The position numbers and the translations under genes are program-made. A stretch of DNA of 64,000 bases from Elysia crispata (taxonomy: Eukaryota > Mollusca > Gastropoda > Plakobranchidae), in the NCBI GenBank assembly GCA_033675545.1, contig JAWDGP010000502.1, forward strand, positions 603,501 through 667,500, read 5' to 3'. The notes beneath the pieces are model-generated. The model did no database searches and was not told the DNA's origin. It was given only the letters and a program-made list of their open reading frames with translations. The stretch's first letter is position 1. Each line of letters begins with the position of its first letter. This document shows positions 1-15,200 of the stretch, in pieces.

Positions 1-1118
1 GGGGGCTTGAGGGGGGGTTTGGGGGGGGTCTCCCCCCCCCCAAATTTTTATTTATTTATCTTGTTAACATTCCATAAAATTGCGCCTTCATAGAGTTACG
101 TAATCGGGACCACTTTCACTTATAATGCGATCACGGTCAAGGTCGACCGGAAAGACAAGAAACAGCACTCTTGTGAGTGTGGGTGTAATAGTAAAAATTT
201 ACCCATATTTGACTTTCTTTCTTCTTTTCTTACCCATACAAAAACCAGGCCCAATAACTTTCGATGGCCTGATCAAACAAAGCCCTTTTTGATAACATTG
301 AAGATATCGGCCCACCTCACGTCGGGCTTCACAATAGAATGTTTTCCAACACAAAAATGCTTATAACTGGAAAAGTATTTATTTGCATCGAATAAAACCT
401 TCATATTCGTGTTCAGCATATCAAATTCATAATGAAAAGTGCAGTTTTAAAGCTTCAACTGAGTTGGGCCCAAATCTGCAATGATACCCCCTTTTTAGTA
501 TGATAGCCATTGGGTACGGTAACCATTTGGAAGTTGTTCCAACATTTATTTTTCACTCCTAATTTTGTTTCTTTGATCGATAGAGAACTCCCGACTAGAT
601 CTAGATCTAGTCACTAATGCTCCGAATGTACTCTGTATCCAATACGATTGCCATGATGAAAACAAAAGAGCCGGGACCACACTGGGTAAGGAGTCTCTAG
701 AACTATGTTTGCAACTAGACTAGATCTAATCTAGAGTCTAGATCTAGATCTACAAGCCTTGGAAAACTGAGACTGAGAACGAACGAAAGAGCCTTAAGAG
801 GGTTCAACTTCAAGTAAACTTACATGGACTAATTTAAAATCCTTATCCTGTATTAATGAAACTTTCGGTAATCGTTCTCGTACTTCTTGTAGACTCACAT
901 CACAGACTGCCCACATCTAATGCAGTTACAGCTCATTCTGATTCAGCAACAATCATATCTTGCTAACTTCTAGTTATTTTGGTGGGTTAGGCAGACGTTT
1001 AAAACATGTGTTGCAAGTTGAATAGAGTAACGTCCCTTGGAGTAGATTTTATAGACCTTAAATGTATTGAAATTAAATGAAAAAAAAAATAATGGGTAGA
1101 TGGGTAGAGTTTACATAA
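1..1118. other. No gene seen; repeat-derived leader region
   Basis: No coding region is supported. The first 40 bases are runs of G and C that look like low-complexity or poorly resolved assembly. Two clusters of overlapping AGATCT/CTAGATCTAG palindromes lie near 595-612 and 718-752. A diverged copy of a dispersed repeat is at about 355-485 and is listed separately. Confidence 0.6.
355..485 (+). repeat. Dispersed repeat family R1, copy 1
   Basis: The stretch containing 'gtatttatttgcatcgaat', then 'ccttcatattcgtgttcagc' and 'gcagttttaaagc', resembles 24185-24300 on the plus strand and 63600-63700 on the minus strand. The copies agree in order and spacing of several blocks but are diverged. 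No open frame or terminal repeat is visible, so the class is unknown. Confidence 0.45.
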
Positions 1119-1827
1119 TTGTGCGAATTTTTATATGACCAATGGAAGAATGATAATGCAATACAGCGTAATTTTGCTGGTCCACCTATCATGAATGGGA
1201 TCCGGGTAGCATTAACAAAGATGGAATCAGGCAAAGCAACAGGCTCAGTCATTATAGCAGTGGAACTTTTGGAAGTGCTTAAAGACTACGGTATAGAACT
1301 GATAAGATCATATTGTTCAACGAAATCTGTGACACTGGTCAGATTTCAACAGACATCTCCAAATTTAATATTTGTAGCATTGCCAAAGCAACCATGGGCA
1401 AGGAGGTGTGAATTACATAGGACAATCAGTCTTCTTAGTTATATTACCAAAATACACTTAAGAATCAGCATGATGAGAATCAAAGACAAAATCAAACCAG
1501 AAATAGCGGAGGAACAGTATGGTTTTGTGGAGGGAAAAATATACAATTCCTATCTCCATCGAAATATTATTGAAAGAGCTCTGGAAGTACAGAAAGATAT
1601 ACATATACCTATGTTTCGTTGACTACACCAAGGCATCTGACATTGCAATATATGATGAAACAATCTTATATCATAAACAGTTGAAGATAGTTGGGGGAAA
1701 TCTGCAAATGTTTAAAAAGATATATTGGGAGCAGACAACAGTAATACGAATTGGTGGTAAAATCAGCTTATTTAAAAAAAAAAAAAGAAAGAAAAGTTTC
1801 AGTCAAGGATGTGTGCTTTCCTCCACG
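1119..1827 (+). mobile_element. Non-LTR retrotransposon fragment, reverse transcriptase N-terminal half (decayed)
   Basis: The translation carries hallmarks of LINE reverse transcriptase. One segment, with KMESGKATG and AVELLEVLKDYG, resembles the 'K..KATG.D.I..E.LK' start of the RT domain. Next comes a segment with EEQYGFVEGK, IIERALEVQK and, in a shifted frame, VDYTKASD, matching the 'qyGF..g..t..ai' and 'vDy.KAFD' blocks. QGCVLSS then matches the 'QGcvLSP' block. It needs at least one frameshift near 1620, so it is non-functional. Homology stops at the CAG of the next element. It probably belongs to the same RTE-like family as the fragments at 35.9, 42.6 and 53.8 kb, although those preserve a later part of the protein and do not overlap it. 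Confidence 0.75.
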
Positions 1828-2491
1828 CAGTGACTATAAGGGCTATAACGGCAACCCCCGATATAACAGCACTTTCCCCTCGCCCCTTATTTTTCTCCTA
1901 TTAAACGATAGTAAAAGTTAACTAATTTGACAGCATCCACAATCTTTCTTTCTGATATAACAGCACTGTTAGTAGGCGGAGCTGTTAACTATACGGATAA
2001 AGACCAGTTAAAAATTGTTAGTCCTTTACTGATATACTTAGCAGCCAACCAAAATGCCTCAAGTCAGTCAGAAAAGTGCTGTGCACAGTCATTACTGACA
2101 GCATTCTCCTCCTCTTCCTCCATCCCTCTCCCTTTCTCTGTCATAATACATCCTGTACTACCTGAGCGCCTGTCTCTGTACCAATACATGATTTCAATTT
2201 GACATTTTGACACTGGCACGGCTGGGCCTACCATTAGAACTGCCCCCCCTTTTCCTTGCCAGCTCTAACTTCACCCTCTCTACTTGTAAGACAGTCAGTA
2301 GCCTTGTATAAGATGCTCTCTGCTGTAACAGAACTCTGATATAACAGCACCACAAAAAAGTCCTGCTTGTGCTGTTATATCAGAGAAGACAGCCAGTAGC
2401 CTTGTATAAGATGCTCTCTGCTGTAACAGCACTCTGATATAACAGCACCACAAAAATGTCCTGTTTGAGCTGTTATATCAGAGGTTTACTG
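1828..2491. mobile_element. Putative non-autonomous pogo/Tigger-like DNA transposon with 'gatataacagcac' ends
   Basis: The left end begins CAGTGACTATAAGG and soon carries GATATAACAGCAC. The right end, read on the minus strand, begins CAGTAAACCTCTGATATAAC and is followed by TA. CAGT termini, ATAAC-rich inverted repeats and TA targets are typical of the pogo/Tigger group. The left end abuts the broken LINE fragment, suggesting insertion into it. No transposase is present. The two ends match only loosely and the left flank lacks an obvious TA, so the boundaries are tentative. Confidence 0.45.
2291..2486. repeat. Two tandem 98-bp units, each with a palindrome
   Basis: Unit 1 (2291-2388) and unit 2 (2389-2486) are nearly identical, both starting acag(t/c)cagtagccttg. 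Within each, TCTGATATAACAGCAC is followed about 20 bases later by its reverse complement, exact in unit 1 and nearly so in unit 2, so each unit could fold as a hairpin. The arm matches the terminal motif of the surrounding element, suggesting that its end region was duplicated. Confidence 0.85.
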
Positions 2492-3972
2492 TATCTTGTG
2501 CAACGCCTAGTATCCCCTCTGTGTGTATAGTGGGTCTTAGAAAACGTTAAATCTTAAAAAAAAAAAAAAAAAAATAGGGGGGGGGGGGGACAATGGGCCT
2601 CATGTTTGTACAGACAACACAGTACATGTATCTGTCTTTCAACACGAGCGACCAATTTTCTTGGTGTGAACGCACTCGCTCGGCCAAGTATGTCCATGCG
2701 AGATCGCTCGGTCTGCCGATTTTTTGTTGTGAATGCAGGGTAACACTAACAGTAAGGAAATTCCTCTACCATGCAAAGTAGCAAAATGGTTTATCAAGCT
2801 TCTTTTATTTAAATAACTCATCAGCAACTTCGATATTCAAGACAAACATCACTATGGGCTGATTGTAAATTATACTTTGTGCGTTATAATGTGAAATCAG
2901 CTAGTAATGTCCTATCCACGTCTAGTTTTAGATCTCTTTACACGATCATTAGAGTGCTATGAATTCCCGCAAATTGCCTCTTGGAGTGCTGCTTTGCGTA
3001 ATTCATAACTATTATGAGCACTTGTTGAAACCTGTATATATGATAAATAATGTCGAAAAGGATTTATAATTAGATTTTAAGAAATTGGATATCTTTTCTG
3101 ATTGGGACTGAAAACTGAAACAGATTCGGACATTGGGGTTGAAAAAATTACTTCATGGTTCAATTTATTTTGTTTGAAGATTATTTATAGCTGGGCTCTC
3201 TTTCTCCCTTTAAGTATTCACCACAAATTCATGTCCTTTTTTTTCGGTGAATCAATAGTTCATTCATAGTTTAAAATGTTTACTGTAATGATGAATGGCC
3301 ATTTCTGAACCCCTTAAGTTCTTGTTAATGGGGTAATTGTATGACTCTTCTTATCAAAGAAGTGAAAATTACTTCATCCGATCTGCTCATACTGACGAGG
3401 CTTACAAAGTGAAACTTTCATATGTTGAATTGATAATAGTTTTGTAATTTCTTTTTTGTCCCGTAATTACAAAGTTGTGTGCGAATTTACTGTTAGACCT
3501 TGTATTATAATATTTATAGACACACACACGTCCTTTTGGGTCATTTATGATAACCAAGTTTTCCTCCAAGTGTGGTGTTTAGTTTTTGTTTTCTATTTAG
3601 ATTCTCCGAACTGGACATCGAGGGTAATTCCGTCATCTCACAGCCACAGTCCAAACCAAGGCAAGAACTATTCCGTCATTTATCTTCCTCTCTTTCAAAC
3701 TATTTATCGTCTTTCTATCACATTCTCGTCCCTAATAATACTATATCTTATCTTCCATGCCCTCTCCATTGTCTCCCTCTAGCTCTCATTCGCTCTGCTG
3801 AACTTCATCTCTCTCTCTCACGCTATCGTCATTTAATTTGTTTTCGTAATACCCATAACATTTGTCTCTCAGGCCTTTTACCATACGTTTCTTTCTCTTT
3901 CTCCCGCGTCCATCTTGCCAAGTGCCTCAAGTGTGAAGATGAGCGTTGTGCCTCTAATTTAACTTAACTAAA
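2492..3972. other. No gene recognised
   Basis: A G-run follows an A-run near 2558-2589. Pyrimidine-rich sequence at about 3640-3920 opens long frames in two registers (3456-3782 and 3572-3967), but these have low-complexity composition and no recognisable domain. Nothing else could be supported. Confidence 0.5.
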
Positions 3973-4193
3973 TGAATCTCTTTCTGATCATTGTTACATC
4001 GCAGGTGAGAATGACAAAGATCATGTGGATGATGCATATACTATACAGCGATTCCAATCATGCTGAAGCATCACAGCCTGCAAGGGTATGGGGAGGTACA
4101 CTGTCCTCTTTCTTACTAAAATACAAAAAAAAAAATGAAACTTTTTCTTATCATCCCTTCATCGCAGGTGAGAGTGACACAGATCATTCAGAT
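3973..4193. repeat. 163-bp tandem duplication, second unit split by a hAT insertion
   Basis: Unit 1 runs from about 3973 to 4135. Unit 2 starts at about 4136 and both contain 'catcgcaggtgaga.tgaca'. Unit 2 is interrupted after 4193 and resumes at 6607 with 'gatgat.atacactatacagcgattccaatcatg' (spaced here to show the variable base), matching 4032 onward in unit 1. Unit 1 therefore shows what the site looked like before insertion. Confidence 0.8.
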
Positions 4194-4254
4194 CATCGTT
4201 TCCCAAAGTGGGCGGTGCTTTGATATCGGGTGGCAATAAGGCAAAAAGGGGCGG

Positions 4255-5771
4255 TTGGGGGGCGTTAAAGCAAAAATGGATGCTTCACACAACATATCTT
4301 TACTGATTGCTAGATCTGGTAAGCCTCGTGCGATTGGAGAGGAACTCATTCTGCCAGCAGTAAGAGAGGTTCTGCACACAGTTGTACATAAGCCACCTGA
4401 TCAAATTATGAAAGCTATACCTCTCAGTGATAACTCGGTTCAAAGAAGAGTAGATGAAATGGCTGAAAACATTGAAGAAACATTGTGCAACATTCTTGCT
4501 GCAACAGAATTTAGCTTGCAGATAGATGAGTCCACTCTACCAGGAAATGAATCTTTGCTTCTCGCTTATGTTCGTTTTGTCAAAGATGAAAAGTTGTTTC
4601 AAGAACTGTTATTTGCAAGACAACTTAAAACAGACACTAAAGGAGAGTCAGTATTTAATGTTGTTGAGAATTTTTTCAAAGAGAAAAACATCCCACTTTC
4701 TAACATTCTTGCATGTGCAACAGATGGAGCTCCATCTATGATAGGTCGTCATCGTGGCTTCATCAGTTTCTTGAAAAAAGCCGTACCTGGTGTGCTTACA
4801 GTGCACTGTGTAATCCACAGGTAGCATCTGGTAGCAAAAAACCTAAGTGGTCGACTTTACAAATCAATGAATACTGTTATCACAGCAGTAAATAAGATCA
4901 AGGCACATTCTCTCAATTCCAGACTGTTTCGACAGCTTTGCATTGATAATGATGAAGAGTTTGAACGTTTATTGCTACACACAGAAGTTAGATGGCTTTC
5001 AAAGGGAAACTGCCTGAAACGTTTCTATTCTTTGTTTGATACAGTTGTAGAATTTTTCCAAGACTAATACTGGGCTCTGTGATGATCTAAAAAACATCAA
5101 GGATGACATTGCTTACTTGTCAGATATATTCACAAAATTCAATGAAATTAATTTGCAGTTGCAAGGAAATGATGTCAACCTTATCAAAGTCAAATCTGCC
5201 ATCTCCACTTTCCTGTCTAAGTGTAAGTTATTCAAACGAAACTTAGCCCGTCATGAACTCTACCAGTTTCCAAGCCTCTGTGAATTGGATAAAGAAAAGA
5301 GCATATCAAATGATGACCTTCAAGTGTATTGTGCTCACTTAGAAGAGTTGCAAAGAGACATGTCTGAAAGATTTCAGGATCTTTTATTGCTAAAAATGTC
5401 AGACTGGGTAATCAATCCATTCTTAGATGTCAGCAATAAGGAAACAGGAGAGGCAGAGGAAGAATTAATTTCAATCCAAAATGACATTGAGCTAAGTCCG
5501 AAGTTCAAGAAATCATATCAAGACTTTTGGCTACAAAAAAAAAAATTTCCGACTTCTATCCAGTATTATGGAACAAGGTGAAGATATATTTTATTGCTTT
5601 TCCAACATCATATTTGGTAGAACGGGGCTTCAGTGCAGTTGCCTTGCTTCTTTCCAATCAAAGGAACAGACTTAGAATTACTGAACGTGGGGATCTACGT
5701 TTTCTTCTTAGCGAGTCCAACCTGATGTGGAGAAACTAATATCCCTACACCAAGTACACCCATCCCATTAG
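4255..5771 (+). pseudogene. hAT transposase pseudogene (ZBED5/FAM200-like)
   Basis: This is the catalytic and dimerisation part of a hAT transposase, related to the transposases from which vertebrate ZBED and FAM200 genes derive. Visible blocks are LQIDEST near 4519 (catalytic Asp region), CATDGAPSM near 4714, VRWLSKG near 4990, and the C-terminal hAT dimerisation block LVERGFSAVALLLS near 5610. Breaks are an in-frame TAG at 4822-4824 where CAG (Gln) is expected, a frameshift near 5065, another in the A-run near 5536-5545, and a last one near 5712, after which homology continues to a stop at 5769-5771. The N-terminal BED zinc finger is absent. It cannot encode a working transposase. Any remaining product would be a short fragment. 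Confidence 0.92.
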
Positions 5772-5772
5772 C

Positions 5773-6530
5773 AGTAATTGTGAAAGCACAATAAAATAGT
5801 TTATTCATTTGATTATTATTTTTTAACAACATATTTTTTATTTTTAATATTGTTATTTTTGACTTGAAAAAGAAAATGCTCGCATTGTGTGCATTAGGGG
5901 TAATTGTGAAAACCAAATAAAATGGTTTACTAAATTAGTTATTATTTTTGAAAACATGTTTTGTGTTTAACGTTATTCTTGTTCAGTTTGAAAAAGAAAA
6001 AAATACTCGCATGTGTGTATTGGGGTAATTTGATAAAATGGTTCATTAATTTAATTATTATTATTGAAAAACATATTTTGTGTGTAATGTTGTTCTTTTG
6101 AATTAAAAAAAAAATGCTCGTATGTTTGTTTTGGGGGTAATTGTGAAGACCAAATAAAATGGTTTATTCATTTTTGAAATATATATTTTGTGTTTAATAT
6201 TGTTGTTTTCAATTCCCCCACCCTCCAAAAAGAAAAAAAAAAGAAAAAAAAAAGTTGCCTGTGTAAATTAAGGGTAATTGTGAAGACCAAATAAAATGGT
6301 TTATTGGATTGATTATTATTTTTGAAAAGCAAATTTTGTGTTTAATATTGTTTTCAGTTTGGAAAAAAAATGCTTGCATGTGATTTTTAAGGGTATTGTG
6401 AAGATCAAATAAAATATCTACAAGCCAACGAAGTCGAGCTTGTATACTACATCATTGTTTTTTAAATACATATTTTGTGTATAATATTGTTGTTTTCACT
6501 TTGGAAAAAAAGCTCACTTGTGTTTATGGG
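5773..6530. repeat. About six tandem ~120-bp AT-rich units in the hAT 3' tail
   Basis: A unit beginning 'gtaattgtgaa.accaaataaaatggttta' (spaced here) recurs with starts near 5773, 5900, 6025, 6136, 6270 and 6389. Each continues with '..acatattttgtgtttaatattgttgtttt' and an A-rich, TGCTCGCATGTGT-like segment. Units have diverged by small indels. The array lies inside the hAT boundaries, so it is subterminal transposon sequence and not host sequence. Confidence 0.85.
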
Positions 6531-6606
6531 GTAGGGGGCACTAGGAGTCTATCTGGAAGCCAAGGGGGCGCCAGCCTGAAAAAGTTTGGGAAACCCTGAT
6601 TTAGAT

Positions 6607-12286
<5,680 letters not shown>

Positions 12287-15200
12287 TTAAGAGCCAGCAT
12301 TCATATCCTCTGAGTATGTGTGAACTGCATCTATGAAAACTCCAACATGGTCAGGGTTTGTATCCTTCAGGACCCCATGGCCAAGATTGGCAATATAGCG
12401 CTGTGTCCCAAACTTTTTCAGCATCTCTTTCACTGCACATTTGATCTCATCCTGAAATGTAGTTGATTAAGACAGTGTATATTTAGTTTCGATAAAAATT
12501 TTAAAAATATTTGTGCCTCTTTGGTAAAACCTTCTAGAGAAATAATTATATCAATATACTTGCCTACATTTATATCTTCATCCTAAGCAGAGATGATCTA
12601 CCAGGACATTTTAAACTTTAATTTACTATGGGACCCCTCAATAGAGATCCTGCGAAAACAAGTCACATTAGATGGGTACTGTTTATCTGTGAATTAATTT
12701 ATTAAACTAAAGGATGTCACCCAGTTGAGCCGAAAAAGTAACTTTACCACAAAGCTTTATCAATATGAAGGATTGGACAGGACCAGGTAGTAAAGGAATA
12801 TTATTTTACTATCTAAAAAATAAAAAAAAAAATAAGCCAGTAGAAAGACAAAGTACAAAATCATAGCAAACAACCTGAACCGTAATGAGTGATGCTATAC
12901 AGAAAGTGAGTATCTGAGAAGCATTTATTCTTGACATTATGATCTATAATTATTCTATAATAATTTACAAACCTTTGATGCATACATCATAACTGGATCT
13001 AGATTGCCCTGCAAAGTCACAGTTCCTGCCAACTTTCTGTAAAAGATTTTTAACTCATATAATTAGGTACAGAATATAAAGACGTTGCTCTTACATTTCA
13101 TTATTGGCTTACTCTTTAAAAATGTAACTAGATCTAAACCTTTTCTCAATCTTGAAATAAATTCAAACATTAATGCCTTTAACCATAGTAAATAATGATG
13201 CTTTAATTCCTTGTCCTAATAAAATCTTAAGTATCCTGAAGGCCAGAAGCTACCCTCATCAAAATCTGCAGATTTAAAGAGCAAATCATTTTCATAACAA
13301 GTAAATGATAAGAGAGTATCTTTATGGAGATCCCTGTTATCTTTTGGTAAGATTGCACATGATAGCTTCTGGTGCAGAAAGATGGTATTTATCAAAAGTG
13401 ATAGCTTAACTGTGGACCAGCTATTTTCTTAAATAGATCTTAGTATAATAAGAATTGTTAATTTTGTCTAATCTATTTAAAGATCCTCACATAGGTGCAG
13501 ATAAATGCTATAAATTTCCAAAAGGCAAAGCACAAGGGCATTTTTGTTTCTTGGTGGTTTTGTGAATTTTACGAATATATTTCCACTCTTTAATTTTCTC
13601 AGATAATTTTAGAATAGTAATTATAAATTGAAACATTATTCCTATCTTCTTTTATATCTTGTGGTTTTCATTATGCCGTTCAATTCTAGCTTCTGCTTCA
13701 TGATTCAACTTCCAATTCTTCAGTTACATTTGTGATTAATGAATAGTTAAGATGACAAAATGCTTTTTTCTTTCACATTCATTATTTGCCTAGTATTAAA
13801 AAAGTAGTGAGTTTTCAATCACAAATTGTCTTCATTACCTTGCATGTAAAGGCTGTGTGCACCAGTCTAATCCCACAACATCATAGCCTGATTTTGACAA
13901 TTCCTCAATAGCAAAATGGGCATCTTTGGCAAATACAACCTGCAAAATTTAAATCAATTTTAAATTCATGAATTCATAATTACAAAATTTACTTAGCAGA
14001 CCATGCTTAATTTGGATTGATTTTACTACAAAGTCAACCTGAAATTCATTCTATTCAATCAACTCATGCCTCTTACAGATTCTCAACAAAAGAGAAATTG
14101 ACATCTTGAATTGAGAAAAAAAATGTTCCATTATATGCTAGATCCTAGATGTTTACTCCTAGACCTTGCTATGTATGTTTTTAAAGCTTGGATTCTTCAT
14201 AAATTTTCAGAAAACTGCAGAATCTCTATCCTCTTTACTTGATTATATCTATCATAATTGGTTTTAACTGGCTCAATATTTGGGTTGATGTCTCTTGGGT
14301 ATAGCTCTGTGAAAAATTTGCACAATAATTAAGAATATGGTTAAAAAACAAAATTTTAGTTTTAGCATACTGGGTTTATATAGTTTGAATCTGTGACCTT
14401 GTAATGCCTCGAAATTTTTTTTTTTACGATCACATCTACTAGAAAAATTTAAAATATGTCTCAGATAACTTTTATGGTACTGATGCAAAGTATCATTCAA
14501 TGGAAATCACATTTTTTTAATCCATTATGAGTGGCTTCAATGATTATATTTTTTTTTCCATTCAACCTTAAACCTAACATTGTTTTTCAAATTAAAGATA
14601 TGTTCACTGAGCCTTGCAAGAAAGAAAAAAAAATTGCAAATCTTAAGCACCATTCATAATAAGAACTGTTCACACTGCATAACAAAAAAACATTTCTGTT
14701 CACTAACCACAACACCAGCCATCTAATAAGAGAAATAACCGCAACATGAAATTCTGAGCCATGGCCTTATCCAGGACAACTGGGTTATTTATCATTTTGA
14801 TTATCAATCTTCCTCACTTGATGAGAAATGTCTACATAAAGCTGATATAAAGATGAAGCACAGTATCTTTCACTTCATTTATAACTCTCATGGTATATTA
14901 TATACCATATGCTTTTTATTATGGATACAAGAATGAAAAATATACCTGTATTGAAGTTTCAACATTATGGGGAAAGTCTTGCTCAGCTAAGCAATTTAAC
15001 TTCACAATCTTTGCAGGGAAATGCAAATAGAGAGCTCTCAGCTTAGAAAGTATCTTTATCACCCTTAAGTAAACAATAAAAAAATCTGTGACTGCATTAA
15101 AACATCAATACAAACACTATTGAATAGAGCTTTTGAAGTTATAAAGAAAAGCTAAACAATTACTTATATGACTTTTCCAAGCAATCTTCCTCAAATGCCA

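Larger units (their letters stand above)
4194..6598 (+). mobile_element. hAT-superfamily DNA transposon (ZBED/Charlie-like), defective
   Basis: The left end reads CATCGTTTCCCAAAG and the right end, on the minus strand, CAGGGTTTCCCAAAC, the usual CAG..GTTTCCCAAA inverted repeat of this hAT group. The flanks are attcagat (4186-4193) and atttagat (6599-6606), an 8-bp target duplication with one mismatch, the length expected for hAT. Inside are a broken transposase gene and a tail of about six tandem AT-rich units. The uninterrupted paralogous site at 3973-4135 confirms both boundaries. The left terminal region is only about 60 bp before transposase homology, so the 5' part with the BED zinc finger has been lost. 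Confidence 0.9.

Noticed and set aside
1119-1827. Retroviral or LTR-retrotransposon origin for the reverse transcriptase pieces
   Set aside because: The motifs are of the non-LTR type and no long terminal repeats, gag or integrase are seen.
3456-3967. Two overlapping frames of 108 and 131 codons
   Set aside because: Pyrimidine-rich low-complexity composition, no recognisable domain and no splice-linked neighbours.
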